NCBI RefSeq assembly: GCF_022662105.1
Contig: NZ_JAKMCP010000001.1
Location: 744,001-808,000 of the forward strand
Reading direction: 5' to 3'
Origin: Aestuariivivens sediminis
GTDB lineage: Bacteria > Bacteroidota > Bacteroidia > Flavobacteriales > Flavobacteriaceae
DNA: 64,000 bases
Below the pieces are notes generated by a model, which worked only from the letters and a program-made list of their open reading frames with translations, had not been told where the DNA came from and searched no databases. The position numbers were made by a program, and so were the translations under genes. Shown piece by piece: positions 52,314 to 62,067 of the stretch. Every line of letters begins with the position of its first letter. Position 1 is the stretch's first letter.

Positions 52314-53054
52314 TTAAACAGAGGCCTTTATTAACTCCCTATTCATTCTTGCAATGTTATCTAAAGAAATCCCTTTAGGACATTCCACCTCACAAGCACC
52401 TGTATTAGTGCAGTTTCCAAAACCTTCCAAATCCATTTGCTCTACCATATTCCTCACACGATCTGCTGCTTCAATTTGTCCTTGGGGCAATAAGGCATAT
52501 TGGCTAACTTTGGCACCAACAAATAACATCGCACTTGAATTTTTACAAGTTGCTACACAAGCACCACAACCAATACAAGTAGCTGCATCCATAGCCTCAT
52601 CTGCGGCATACTTTGAAATAGGAATGGCATTGGCATCTTGTGTATTCCCTGAAGTATTCACAGATATATAGCCTCCTGCTTGTTGAATACGTTCAAAAGC
52701 ACTTCGGTCTACAACCAAATCCTTAATTACGGGAAAGGCTGCTGCCCGAAATGGTTCAATAGTAATGGTATCGCCATCTTTAAAGGTGCGCATGTGTAAT
52801 TGGCAAGTGGTTATGGCCCTATCAGGTCCATGGGCTTGCCCGTTAATGTACATGGAACACATCCCACAAATTCCCTCACGACAATCATGGTCGAATACTA
52901 CGGGTTCTTCACCTACATCAATAAGCTGTTCGTTTAACACATCCATCATTTCCAAAAAAGACATATGCTCTGATATATCCGTAACATTATAATCAACCAT
53001 TTGCCCCTTAGAAGAAGCGTCCTTTTGTCTCCAAATTTTAAGTGTCAAATTCAT
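52314..53054 (-). CDS. sdhB: succinate dehydrogenase / fumarate reductase iron-sulfur subunit
   Basis: 246 residues. The [2Fe-2S] site is in [20 protein letters not shown] and the following Cys of TTCQLHM. [4Fe-4S] is [11 protein letters not shown], and [3Fe-4S] is [14 protein letters not shown]. It passes electrons from SdhA to the quinone site. It is the last gene of sdhCAB, eight bases behind sdhA, and ends at a terminator. Long relatives of this layout are the B. subtilis/Bacteroidota type. Confidence 0.96.
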   Translation of the reverse strand: MNLTLKIWRQKDASSKGQMVDYNVTDISEHMSFLEMMDVLNEQLIDVGEEPVVFDHDCREGICGMCSMYINGQAHGPDRAITTCQLHMRTFKDGDTITIEPFRAAAFPVIKDLVVDRSAFERIQQAGGYISVNTSGNTQDANAIPISKYAADEAMDAATCIGCGACVATCKNSSAMLFVGAKVSQYALLPQGQIEAADRVRNMVEQMDLEGFGNCTNTGACEVECPKGISLDNIARMNRELIKASV

Positions 53055-53062
53055 AGTCTTTC

Positions 53063-55075
53063 TTATTTATATGAACGTTGTTTTAATTCTATGTCCTTAA
53101 ACTCTAATTGTTCTTTATGTAAGACGGCATCTGCTGGTTCTCCTTTGTATTCCCAGGCTGCAACAAATGCAAAATCTTTGTCATTCCGTTTTGCTTCCCC
53201 TTGCTGTTCTCCACTATCTTCAACGGATTCTTCTCTAAAGTGTCCGCCACAAGATTCTTCGCGCATTAAGGCATCTTTAGCAAATAATTCTCCTAATTCT
53301 AAAAAATCTGCAACTCGACCAGCCTTTTCTAATTCTGGATTCATTTCATCAGCATTTCCCGGTACTTTTACATCTTTCCAAAATTCTTCTCGAATTTGCT
53401 TAATTTCGGCCATGGCCTCTTTTAAGCCTTTTTCGTTTCTCGACATACCTACTTTATCCCACATGACTTTTCCTAAGCGCTTGTGGAAGTAATCAACCGA
53501 TTTTGACCCTTTGTTATTGACAAAGTAATCAATTCTGGTTTTAACTGTTTTTTCTGCTTCTTCAAACTCAGGGGAATTTGTTGGGATTTTCCCGGTTCGA
53601 ATATCTTGAGCCAAGTAATCTCCAATGGTATAAGGTAATACAAAATACCCATCGGCCAGTCCTTGCATTAATGCAGATGCTCCTAAACGATTGGCTCCAT
53701 GATCGGAGAAATTGGCTTCTCCAATACAATAACACCCTGGAATAGTGGTCATCAAATTATAATCTACCCAAACACCGCCCATAGTATAATGTGTAGCCGG
53801 ATAAATCATCATCGGAGTTTTGTAAGGATTCTCGTCTACAATCTTCTCATACATTTGAAATAAGTTACCATACTTCGCTTCAATTATTTTTTCACCAAGC
53901 GCTGTAATCTTTTCCTTAGAAGGATTGGAGATATTATGGATTTTCACCTGCTCTTTTCCATAGCGCTCAATGGCAGAGGCAAAATCCAGATACACTGCTT
54001 CACCGGTAGCGTTCACACCATAACCAGCATCACAGCGTTCTTTAGCTGCTCGTGAAGCTACATCACGAGGCACCAAATTTCCAAATGCGGGATATCGTCT
54101 TTCTAAATAATAATCCCGCTCGTCCTCAGAAAGCTCGGTTGGTTTTTTACGCCCTTCTCGAATAGCTTTTACATCGTCTAAATGTTTTGGCACCCAAATG
54201 CGGCCATCATTTCTGAGCGACTCCGACATTAAGGTTAATTTAGACTGATAATCTCCGGAACGTGGAATACAGGTTGGGTGTATTTGAGTATAACAGGGAT
54301 TCGCAAAATAAGCTCCTTTTTTATGGATTTTCCATGCGGCAGTCACATTACTCCCCATGGCGTTGGTTGATAAGAAATAAACATTTCCATACCCGCCAGA
54401 TGCAATTACAACCGCATGTGCTGAATGACGTTCAATTTCTCCGGTTACCAAATTCCTAGCAATAATACCCCGTGCTTTCCCGTCGACAATAACGACATCT
54501 AACATTTCGTGACGATTGTACATTTCAATCTTACCACGCGCTATTTGTCGGTTCATTGCAGAATATGCCCCCAACAATAGTTGCTGTCCTGTTTGTCCTT
54601 TGGCATAGAATGTTCTAGAAACTAAAACCCCTCCAAATGAGCGATTATCTAAAAGTCCTCCATAATCACGTGCAAACGGCACCCCTTGAGCCACGCATTG
54701 GTCTATAATATTGGATGACACTTCAGCCAATCGGTACACATTGGCTTCACGAGACCGGTAATCACCTCCTTTTACCGTGTCATAAAACAATCGGTACGTT
54801 GAATCGCCATCACCCTGATAGTTTTTTGCAGCGTTAATTCCGCCCTGGGCGGCTATTGAGTGTGCCCGACGCGGGGAGTCTTGATAAGCAAATGCCTTAA
54901 CATTATATCCCAATTCTGCCAAAGTTGCCGATGCTGAACCACCTGCCAGACCCGTTCCAACAACAATAATATCTATATGACGCTTGTTTGCAGGGTTTAC
55001 AAGGTTAATTTTATTTTTATAGTTTGTCCATTTATCTTGAATTGGACCTTCTGGTACTTTCGAATCTAATGCCAT
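53063..55075 (-). CDS. sdhA: succinate dehydrogenase / fumarate reductase flavoprotein subunit
   Basis: 670 residues. The FAD site is in [19 protein letters not shown], the histidine for covalent FAD is in [16 protein letters not shown], and [14 protein letters not shown]-like [12 protein letters not shown] holds a substrate residue. [19 protein letters not shown] follows. It oxidises succinate in the TCA cycle, or reduces fumarate in the reverse direction; the sequence alone does not settle which dominates. Middle gene of the three-gene operon. Confidence 0.97.
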   Translation of the reverse strand: MALDSKVPEGPIQDKWTNYKNKINLVNPANKRHIDIIVVGTGLAGGSASATLAELGYNVKAFAYQDSPRRAHSIAAQGGINAAKNYQGDGDSTYRLFYDTVKGGDYRSREANVYRLAEVSSNIIDQCVAQGVPFARDYGGLLDNRSFGGVLVSRTFYAKGQTGQQLLLGAYSAMNRQIARGKIEMYNRHEMLDVVIVDGKARGIIARNLVTGEIERHSAHAVVIASGGYGNVYFLSTNAMGSNVTAAWKIHKKGAYFANPCYTQIHPTCIPRSGDYQSKLTLMSESLRNDGRIWVPKHLDDVKAIREGRKKPTELSEDERDYYLERRYPAFGNLVPRDVASRAAKERCDAGYGVNATGEAVYLDFASAIERYGKEQVKIHNISNPSKEKITALGEKIIEAKYGNLFQMYEKIVDENPYKTPMMIYPATHYTMGGVWVDYNLMTTIPGCYCIGEANFSDHGANRLGASALMQGLADGYFVLPYTIGDYLAQDIRTGKIPTNSPEFEEAEKTVKTRIDYFVNNKGSKSVDYFHKRLGKVMWDKVGMSRNEKGLKEAMAEIKQIREEFWKDVKVPGNADEMNPELEKAGRVADFLELGELFAKDALMREESCGGHFREESVEDSGEQQGEAKRNDKDFAFVAAWEYKGEPADAVLHKEQLEFKDIELKQRSYK

Positions 55076-55086
55076 ATCGCTATTGA

Positions 55087-55749
55087 TTAATGGTGATTAA
55101 AATGATGATAAAGCGCAATAATTATAAAACCTAACGGTATAATAATCGAATAAGCCTTACCTAATTTCTGAAGTGCTCTTTTACGACCTGCAGTAGACCC
55201 AATGGACTGAAAAGCAGAAGTAAACCCATGAGCTAAATGAAGCCCCAACAAAACAAAGGCTACCGAATAAAATACTACCCTCCAAATGGGGACAAATTTT
55301 TCCGTCAATTCATGATAATAACGGCCTGGATCTGTCGGCGCTATGTTAATGTATTTTACATTGATTTCATGGACCCAAAAATCGGCAAAATGTAAAACTA
55401 AAAAAGCAAGGATAACAAGACCACTATAAATCATGTTTCTACTCATCCAAGTAGAATTTGCAGCACCATTGTTTTTATAATATGGGACCCCTTGTGCTTT
55501 TTTGTTTTTTAATTCCAATACAAATCCCATAATGAAATGATATATAATTGCAAAAATTAACACCGGCTGCATCACAAATTGTATGAGCCAATTTGTCCCC
55601 ATAAAATGGGAAACTTCATTAAAAAGTTCAGCACTAAAAACCGACAAAATATTAATCGCAAAATGCTGTAACAGGAATATCATAAGAAAGAATGCTGAAA
55701 GCGCCATCGCTACTTTTCTCCCAATTGAAGATTTAAAAAATCGGCTCAT
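55087..55749 (-). CDS. sdhC: succinate dehydrogenase cytochrome b subunit (single, five-helix type)
   Basis: 220 residues with five hydrophobic helices and histidines placed for two hemes: [34 protein letters not shown] and [15 protein letters not shown]. One fused membrane subunit (no sdhD) is the type B form. It is the first gene of sdhCAB and is preceded by a good promoter at 55786-55779. It anchors the complex and reacts with menaquinone. Confidence 0.95.
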   Translation of the reverse strand: MSRFFKSSIGRKVAMALSAFFLMIFLLQHFAINILSVFSAELFNEVSHFMGTNWLIQFVMQPVLIFAIIYHFIMGFVLELKNKKAQGVPYYKNNGAANSTWMSRNMIYSGLVILAFLVLHFADFWVHEINVKYINIAPTDPGRYYHELTEKFVPIWRVVFYSVAFVLLGLHLAHGFTSAFQSIGSTAGRKRALQKLGKAYSIIIPLGFIIIALYHHFNHH

Positions 55750-55778
55750 TATTTTAAAGTTAGTTTTTTAAAGTTGCA

Positions 55779-55786
55779 CAAAGGTA
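55779..55786 (-). promoter_or_regulatory. Bacteroidota -7 promoter box (TACCTTTG) for sdhCAB
   Basis: A perfect TAnnTTTG core on the minus strand, about 30 bases before the sdhC ATG. Confidence 0.6.
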
Positions 55787-55929
55787 GTTATGGGCACATT
55801 TATAGGCAAATAACATATATCATGTTTTTACTATTTAGAATGATTCTTAAATAATTCCTTAATATTTACCTGGAATATTGTTTTAATAATGACAGTTTAC
55901 TTAATTTTATGGACTTAAATGATTTTCCT

Positions 55930-57222
55930 ATGAAATACCATCCCATAACTAACACCCTTTTCATAAAAAACCGAAAAAACTTTACGGCAAAAATGAAACC
56001 AAATAGTTTAGCGGTTTTTAATTCAAATGACATTTATCCCATAAGTGCGGATAGCACCCTACCCTTTGAACAACATCGCGATATTTTTTATTTGAGCGGT
56101 GTAGATCAAGAGGAAAGCGTTTTGGTTTTATTTCCAGACTGCCCCAAGGAAAAGCATCGCGAATTATTATTTTTAAAGGAAACCAATGAGCATATTGCTA
56201 TTTGGGAGGGTGAAAAATTAACTAAAGAAAAAGCCTTTGAGGTAAGTGGAATAAAAACGGTATACTGGCTAAAAGATATGGAAAAAATCATGTTCGAACT
56301 TATGACTCAATGTGATACCGTTTACATCAATACCAATGAACACTATCGCGCTTCGGTAGATACAGAAACTCGTGAGGCCCGATTTACCAAATGGTTAAAG
56401 GAAAAATATCCGGCCCATGCCGTAGCTAAAAGTGCTCCCATACTACAACGTTTACGATCCGTTAAGGACGCTTTAGAAATAGATCTGATACAAAAGGCCT
56501 GTCATATTACCGAAAAAGGATTTAGGCGAATTTTAAATTTTGTAAAACCCGATGTTTGGGAATTTGAAATTGAGGCAGAATTCATACATGAATTTTTAAG
56601 AAATCGTTCAAAGGGTTTTGCCTATACCCCAATTGTTGCTTCTGGATATAATGCCAATGTTCTGCATTACATTGAAAACAATAAACAATGCAAATCGGGT
56701 GATTTAATTTTGTTGGATGTTGGTGCGGAATATGCCAACTATTCCAGCGATATGACACGGACCATTCCCGTCTCTGGGCGCTTTACTGATAGACAAAAAG
56801 CAGTATACAATGCCGTCAACACTGTAAAAAAAGAAGCCACCAAAATGCTGGTTCCGGGCACGGATTGGGCCGAATACCACAATGAGGTAGGGAAATTAAT
56901 GACAAGCGAATTGCTTAACTTGAAGCTATTGGACAAAGCGGATGTACAAAATGAAAATCCCGATTGGCCGGCGTACAAAAAATACTTCATGCATGGCACA
57001 AGTCATCACATCGGGTTGGACACGCATGACTATGGCATTTTAACCGAACCGATGCAAGCTCAAATGGTATTCACTGTAGAACCTGGTATTTACATCCCAG
57101 ATGAAGGGTTTGGCATACGCCTGGAAGACGATGTGGTAATTCAAGAGCAGGGTGAACCCTTTAATTTAATGGGAAATATTCCCATTGAAGCAGATGAGAT
57201 TGAAGCCATCATGAATTCATAA
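55930..57222 (+). CDS. pepP: aminopeptidase P (Xaa-Pro aminopeptidase)
   Basis: About 430 residues. The N-terminal creatinase-like domain has FNSNDIYPISADSTLPFEQH and DIFYLSGVDQEES. The C-terminal pita-bread domain carries the five metal ligands: Asp in LLDVGAEY and SSDMTRT, His in HGTSHHIGLDTHD, Glu in FTVEPGIYIP, and Glu in GFGIRLEDDV. It cleaves N-terminal residues before proline. The start is uncertain between ATG 55909 and ATG 55930. The second gives the usual family N-terminus and leaves room for a leader behind a TTACTTAATTTTA promoter-like sequence. Confidence 0.95.
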   Translation: MKYHPITNTLFIKNRKNFTAKMKPNSLAVFNSNDIYPISADSTLPFEQHRDIFYLSGVDQEESVLVLFPDCPKEKHRELLFLKETNEHIAIWEGEKLTKEKAFEVSGIKTVYWLKDMEKIMFELMTQCDTVYINTNEHYRASVDTETREARFTKWLKEKYPAHAVAKSAPILQRLRSVKDALEIDLIQKACHITEKGFRRILNFVKPDVWEFEIEAEFIHEFLRNRSKGFAYTPIVASGYNANVLHYIENNKQCKSGDLILLDVGAEYANYSSDMTRTIPVSGRFTDRQKAVYNAVNTVKKEATKMLVPGTDWAEYHNEVGKLMTSELLNLKLLDKADVQNENPDWPAYKKYFMHGTSHHIGLDTHDYGILTEPMQAQMVFTVEPGIYIPDEGFGIRLEDDVVIQEQGEPFNLMGNIPIEADEIEAIMNS

Positions 57223-57240
57223 AGAATGATAAATAAAAGT

Positions 57241-57275
57241 AAAGGGGGCGATCTTACGATCGCCCCCTTTTATCG
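57241..57275. terminator. bidirectional terminator between pepP and aspartate kinase genes
   Basis: The stem AAAGGGGGCGATC / GATCGCCCCCTTT has a four-base loop and T-runs on both sides. It lies between two convergent genes and can serve both. Confidence 0.85.
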
Positions 57276-57298
57276 GAACAAAACTAAGTTTCGGTAAT

Positions 57299-58621
57299 TT
57301 AAAGAGTGACTAATTCAAATAAATAATCGTTTAGTTTGTTCAGCGTAGTAATTTTATCTTTTGAATGAATTAAAAGGGATATGTTGTTTCGGCTGCCTCC
57401 ATAGGAAATCATTCTAATTTTCACATCCTTCAAAATCTGAAATAGTTTAAACGTGCTTTCATGATTTACAATAGAATGCCCTACCAGACACACAATGGTC
57501 TGATCGGTATCCACTTCAATAGACGCGAACTGTTCCAATTCTGCAACGATACTATCCAAATTTCTATCATCATCAATGGTTAGTGAAACCGCTACTTCAG
57601 ATGTTGTAATCATATCTATCGAAGTTTCGTGTGTTTCAAAAACTTCAAAGACCTTTTTCAAAAATCCATGAGCCTGCAGCATACGCCCCGACTTGATCTT
57701 AATGGCGGTAATTTGGTCTTTAGCAGCTATGGCTTTAATGCCATTTTCAGAAGTGTCTCCTGAAATTAAAGTCCCAAAGGCATCAGGGTCCATAGTATTT
57801 TTTAGACGCACTGGAATACCATCTTGACGCACCGGTAAGACCGTCTGTGGATGAAGTATTTTTGCACCGAAATAAGCCAGCTCGGCAGCTTCATCAAATG
57901 ACAGGTTTGAAATAGGATATGTATTATCAACATATCTGGGATCGTTGTTATGCATCCCGTCAATATCTGTCCAAATCTGGACCTCCTCGGCCCGAATTAC
58001 AGCTCCGATAATAGTTGCAGTATAATCGCTGCCACCACGCTGTAAATTTGAAACTTTGTCGGCTTCATCTAAACAAATAAACCCCTGTGTAATGTAAATA
58101 TCTACATCGGAAATGGCTTCCCATGTCAATTTAAATCGATCTTTAATGTAATTTAAATCAGGTTCTTTAGACGTATTAATCTTCATGAAATCTAAAGCCG
58201 GAAGCAAAGCAGAACGAATCCCTTCCTGTTTTAAATAGGCATTGAACATATAAGTTGAAAGCAACTCTCCCTGGGCTAATATTTCATTTTCTAAGGTTAT
58301 TGAAAATTCAGTGTACGTTGATTCCAATAAAAAATTAAAAATTTCTGTAACGTAATGCTTGACATCACTATTTAATGCCTCATCTAAAAGAAGCCCATCA
58401 ATTGTAGCAAAATAAGATTCGTGTAATGAATTTATTTTTTCTATGGCCTCGTCCGGAGTATTATGTCGTATCGCGTTCGCTATGGAAACCAAAGTGTTTG
58501 TGGTGCCGGACATCGCAGACAACACGACAATCTTTTTGGATCCATCTGCTATAATATGCTTTACATGTTGCATATTTTCAACAGAACCAACTGATGTGCC
58601 TCCAAACTTTAATACTTTCAT
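57299..58621 (-). CDS. aspartate kinase (monofunctional)
   Basis: About 440 residues from ATG 58621; the frame extends to GTG 58648, but MKVLKFGGTSVGS is the kinase start. Nucleotide and substrate motifs include LQRGGSDYTATIIGA and WTDIDGMHNNDPR. The C-terminal part contains two ACT domains (about 300-440). No homoserine dehydrogenase is fused. It makes aspartyl phosphate for lysine, threonine and methionine synthesis. It is divergent from an ACT-like protein gene. Confidence 0.95.
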   Translation of the reverse strand: MKVLKFGGTSVGSVENMQHVKHIIADGSKKIVVLSAMSGTTNTLVSIANAIRHNTPDEAIEKINSLHESYFATIDGLLLDEALNSDVKHYVTEIFNFLLESTYTEFSITLENEILAQGELLSTYMFNAYLKQEGIRSALLPALDFMKINTSKEPDLNYIKDRFKLTWEAISDVDIYITQGFICLDEADKVSNLQRGGSDYTATIIGAVIRAEEVQIWTDIDGMHNNDPRYVDNTYPISNLSFDEAAELAYFGAKILHPQTVLPVRQDGIPVRLKNTMDPDAFGTLISGDTSENGIKAIAAKDQITAIKIKSGRMLQAHGFLKKVFEVFETHETSIDMITTSEVAVSLTIDDDRNLDSIVAELEQFASIEVDTDQTIVCLVGHSIVNHESTFKLFQILKDVKIRMISYGGSRNNISLLIHSKDKITTLNKLNDYLFELVTL

Positions 58622-58803
58622 TATATCATACGGTTTTGATGATACCACCCTTTTTGAACAGCTAAAATTTTGGCCTGAGGGTCTACATTTCTATCATATT
58701 TTGTTGCAAAAATATAAGCCAGATTCACATATCAACTATTTATTAAAAAAAAGATTTATATTTACACAAAATGTTAAATAATTAACAGTTATTTTTTAAA
58801 ATC

Positions 58804-59460
58804 ATGAAAACCGTTTCTAACTGTGTTGAAGATATCCTCATTTCCCAACCCTATCTTGAAGAGGCTTTGTCCAGAAACATTATTAATTTTAGTGCCTTGG
58901 CCATTGAGCTCACTGAACCCATCAGTGAAATGCTAAAAAAAGAGGTGAAACCAGGTGCAATTATGATGGCACTTCGACGGTATAACCCACCACCATCGTT
59001 ATCAAATTCAGTTAAAATGAAACGGGTCATCCAGAACTTGGGTGATATAACAGTTCGATCAAATCTAACAGATTTTACGGTAAAAAATTCAGATACCTTA
59101 ATTGAAAACCATGCAAAAGTATTAGATCGCATTAATCAGGAATCCAAACTTTTCTACACGTTTACCCGTGGTATTCATGAAAGCAATATTATTATTTCCA
59201 GCAGTTTAAAGGATTTTGTCATAGAACATTTTAAAAGAGAATCCTTTTTGGCTGTTCAAGATGGCCTGACAGCCATAAGTATAAATTTACCTGAAGACAA
59301 CTCGAAAATTGCAGGTTTGTATTATCACTTTTTTAAGCGATTGGCATGGGAAGGTGTCGTGCTTTATGAAGTGCTATCAACCACGAACGAATTTACTATT
59401 TTAGTTGAAGACGATTTTGTTGACAAAGCCTTTACAGCCATTAAAAAAGTGAAATCGTGA
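58804..59460 (+). CDS. ACT-like domain protein, possibly regulating aspartate kinase
   Basis: 218 residues. A helical N-terminal region (about 1-60) is followed by a charged middle segment and a C-terminal ACT-like domain (about 135-218): ISINLPEDNSKIAGLYYHFF, then WEGVVLYEVLSTTNEFTILV and a final helix. The pattern resembles the aspartokinase ACT modules, but there is no catalytic kinase part. It lies back to back with aspartate kinase and its stop overlaps the start of the alpha/beta hydrolase. A regulatory role is inference. Confidence 0.8.
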   Translation: MKTVSNCVEDILISQPYLEEALSRNIINFSALAIELTEPISEMLKKEVKPGAIMMALRRYNPPPSLSNSVKMKRVIQNLGDITVRSNLTDFTVKNSDTLIENHAKVLDRINQESKLFYTFTRGIHESNIIISSSLKDFVIEHFKRESFLAVQDGLTAISINLPEDNSKIAGLYYHFFKRLAWEGVVLYEVLSTTNEFTILVEDDFVDKAFTAIKKVKS

Positions 59461-60233
59461 TTATAAAATATAAAAACACGTCTATTTTCTGTACTGATTC
59501 CGGTCAAGGACCTCCCCTTATATTACTCCACGGATTTTTAGAAAATGCTGCCATATGGTCGCCCTTCATCACTGAACTATCAAAAAATTACAGGGTTATC
59601 TGCATCGACTTACTTGGCCATGGACAATCAGGATGCATTGGTTACATCCATACTATGGAAATGATGGCTGAAGCTGTTAGAGCCGTAATAGAATTCCTTA
59701 ATTTAAAAAAATGCTCTTTTGTAGGCCATTCTATGGGAGGATATGTTTCCTTAGCTTTTTTAGAATATTTTCCTGATCAGGTTAAAAGTCTACTTTTAGT
59801 TAATTCAACTTCATTAGAAGATAACGACGAAAGAATACAAAATAGAAATAGGGCCATAGCAGCCGTTAAGAAGGACCACAAGACATTTATACGAATCGCC
59901 ATTTCCAATTTATTTAATCCTGAACATAAAACAACATTTACAAGAGCAATTGAAAACATAACACAAGAAGCATTAAAAACTCCTGTTCAGGGAATTGTAG
60001 CAGCACTGGAAGGCATGAAGTTACGAAAAAACAGGACTCAAGTAATAAGGCAATTTGAAGGTAAAAAGGTGATCTTTATTAGTAAAAAAGACCCTGTACT
60101 AAATTACGATTCACTCCTAAATGAAGCCAAAATTGCACAGCTTAAAATTGTTGAATTTCCTGATGGACACATGAGTTTTATTGAAAATGAAGCCTTATTC
60201 TTTCAAAATTTAATGCATTTCATCGAATATTAA
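59457..60233 (+). CDS. alpha/beta hydrolase
   Basis: A 258-residue alpha/beta hydrolase. It has the oxyanion segment LLHGFLENAAIW, the nucleophile elbow GHSMGGY with S92, and an acid residue before the last helix. GHMSF near the C-terminus supplies the catalytic histidine. The start is GTG, overlapping the stop of the ACT-domain gene by four bases (GTGA), so translation is coupled. No substrate can be assigned. Confidence 0.9.
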   Translation: MIIKYKNTSIFCTDSGQGPPLILLHGFLENAAIWSPFITELSKNYRVICIDLLGHGQSGCIGYIHTMEMMAEAVRAVIEFLNLKKCSFVGHSMGGYVSLAFLEYFPDQVKSLLLVNSTSLEDNDERIQNRNRAIAAVKKDHKTFIRIAISNLFNPEHKTTFTRAIENITQEALKTPVQGIVAALEGMKLRKNRTQVIRQFEGKKVIFISKKDPVLNYDSLLNEAKIAQLKIVEFPDGHMSFIENEALFFQNLMHFIEY

Positions 60234-60295
60234 GTATATTTTAACGAATTTTTCAATTTTTTTTTCTATGTTTATACTCCCTTAAAATTAAAATC

Positions 60296-60562
60296 ATGGA
60301 AAGAACTACAGCGAAACCCACTTTTTTTTCGAAAATGTATTGTAATCTTTTTGGACATGATTATCACGTAACCAAAAAAGTTACGCGTCACGTAAAAGAG
60401 TACAAATGCTGTCATTGTAAAAAGGAATTAACAACAAACAGCAACGGGAAACTCACAGAACTCACTTCTACTTTTAAAGACATTAATAATGTTCTGGAGT
60501 TTATGTACCATAAGAAACTTAGCAGAGTTCAGCAAAAAATGTACAACACGAGCGCAGCATAG
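60296..60562 (+). CDS. small zinc-ribbon-like protein, copy 1
   Basis: 88 residues. Conserved elements shared with the next gene: C-x3-GH (YCNLFGH), a basic segment HVKEYKCCHCKK with CxxC, TTNSNGKLTEL, and INNVLEFMYHKK. Together the Cys and His residues could bind one zinc ion. The family looks like DUF1660-type small proteins but I am not sure. It follows the alpha/beta hydrolase by 62 bases. The C-terminus differs from copy 2. Confidence 0.75.
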   Translation: MERTTAKPTFFSKMYCNLFGHDYHVTKKVTRHVKEYKCCHCKKELTTNSNGKLTELTSTFKDINNVLEFMYHKKLSRVQQKMYNTSAA

Positions 60563-60633
60563 ACCACTTTGAAGGTTTCACATTTTTTTTTACCTTTAGC
60601 TCCCTTTCTTTGTAAGAGTTAATAGCAAAAAAT

Positions 60634-60858
60634 ATGAGAAACATTTATTGCTCCTTCTTTGGGCACGAATTCAAAATAACAAAACATGTTACACATTATG
60701 TTAAAGAATTTAAATGTACACAGTGTAACAAGCAATTTACTACAGATCAATCTGGAAATATAACGGCTCTTACCCCGAAACACAGAGAAATCAATGCCGT
60801 GTTAGAAAAAATACATCATAAGAAACAAAAAAAGAAAAACTTACAACTCATCCCTTAA
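60634..60858 (+). CDS. small zinc-ribbon-like protein, copy 2 (tandem paralogue)
   Basis: 74 residues, roughly half identical to the preceding gene: YCSFFGH, YVKEFKCTQCNK, TTDQSGNITAL and INAVLEKIHHKK. The same C...GH...CxxC layout should bind zinc. The tail is Lys-rich. Tandem placement points to a recent duplication. Its last four bases overlap the convergent thiL gene. Confidence 0.75.
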   Translation: MRNIYCSFFGHEFKITKHVTHYVKEFKCTQCNKQFTTDQSGNITALTPKHREINAVLEKIHHKKQKKKNLQLIP

Positions 60859-61901
60859 CTGCTAAAATTTTTCCATCCTTGAGCTTTCAAAGCAATTTTT
60901 GTTTCGGCTCTGGTAATTAAATATATCCCATTTTCTTTTTTCGTTATATGTCCAATAACCGTAAAATTCGGATTAGCTTTTAATTTTGGATAATCCTTTT
61001 GAGAAATGGTAAACAAAAGTTCATAATCTTCTCCTCCATTTAAAGCCACCGTAGTACTGTCAATATTAAATTCTTCACAAACAGAAATTACCTGTGGATC
61101 TAACGGTATTTTAGACTCGTAAAGATCACATCCAACTTGGCCCTGTTTGCACAAATGTAATATTTCAGATGAGAGCCCATCACTTATATCAATCATTGCT
61201 GTAGGTTTTACATTCAAATCTTCTAATAATTGAATAATATCCTTTCTTGCTTCAGGTTTTAATTGTCTTTCAATAATATAATTATAGCGGTCTAAATCAG
61301 GTTGGTTATTAGGGTTAACCTTAAATACTTCTTTTTCACGTTCCAAAACTTGCAATCCCATATAGGCCCCACCCAGATCTCCAGTAACGACCAGCAAATC
61401 GTTGGGTTGCGCCCCGGATCTGTAGACGGCCTTACCTTCCGATAACACCCCTATGGCTGTGACAGATATCAACAATCCTGAAGTTGAGGACGTCGTATCT
61501 CCTCCTACTATGTCTATATTGTATATTCTTGCCGCAGTTTCAATGCCCGCATAAAGCTCTTCTAATGCTTCCACAGGAAATCTATTGGATACCGCAATAG
61601 AGACGGTCACTTGTGTTGCCTTGGCATTCATGGCATACAAATCCGATAAATTGACCATTACGGCTTTATAACCCAAATGCTTTAAGGGCATGTAGCTTAA
61701 ATCAAAATGAACGCCTTCAACTAATAAATCCGTAGAAACAGCAATGCTTTTATTGTCATGATACAGAATGGCGGCATCATCTCCAATGCCTTTTATAGTC
61801 GACTCCTGTTTAATTTGAAAATTTTGGGTAAGATGGTCGATAAGTCCAAATTCCCCTAAATCACTTAATGGTGTTCTCTGTTGATTTTTATCTTCGATCA
61901 T
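60855..61901 (-). CDS. thiL: thiamine-phosphate kinase ThiL
   Basis: 348 residues. It phosphorylates thiamine monophosphate to thiamine pyrophosphate, the last step of the pathway. Family sequence: GIGDDAAIL, AVSTDLLVEGVHFDL, the magnesium aspartates in NLSDLYAMNAKAT, VVGGDTTSS-like IVGGDTTSS, and VVTGDLGGAYMGLQVLE. The start sits four bases behind a promoter core. The other thiamine features of the window (TPP riboswitch, thiamine-binding protein) lie 30 kb away. Confidence 0.95.
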   Translation of the reverse strand: MIEDKNQQRTPLSDLGEFGLIDHLTQNFQIKQESTIKGIGDDAAILYHDNKSIAVSTDLLVEGVHFDLSYMPLKHLGYKAVMVNLSDLYAMNAKATQVTVSIAVSNRFPVEALEELYAGIETAARIYNIDIVGGDTTSSTSGLLISVTAIGVLSEGKAVYRSGAQPNDLLVVTGDLGGAYMGLQVLEREKEVFKVNPNNQPDLDRYNYIIERQLKPEARKDIIQLLEDLNVKPTAMIDISDGLSSEILHLCKQGQVGCDLYESKIPLDPQVISVCEEFNIDSTTVALNGGEDYELLFTISQKDYPKLKANPNFTVIGHITKKENGIYLITRAETKIALKAQGWKNFSS

Positions 61902-61905
61902 GATG

Positions 61906-61913
61906 CAAAAATA
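61906..61913 (-). promoter_or_regulatory. Bacteroidota -7 promoter box (TATTTTTG) abutting thiL
   Basis: A perfect TAnnTTTG core ends four bases before the thiL ATG at 61901. It is the same TATTTTTGC-NNN-ATG layout seen at uppP and suggests a leaderless transcript. Confidence 0.5.
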
Positions 61914-62043
61914 AGAAGCTATTGTATTAAATGACCTTTTTAAGGGTAATAATTGTTTATAAGAAATACATTTTCAACTAAAACAAAATTAATTTTTTAA
62001 CGTTAAATTCGATGTACTACGGGGCTTATAAAAAATTATCAAT

Positions 62044-62051
62044 TACATTTG
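62044..62051 (+). promoter_or_regulatory. Bacteroidota -7 promoter box (TACATTTG) for the LVIVD lipoprotein
   Basis: A perfect TAnnTTTG core, 16 bases before the ATG at 62068. Confidence 0.5.
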
Positions 62052-62067
62052 AAATAAAATACTGCTT

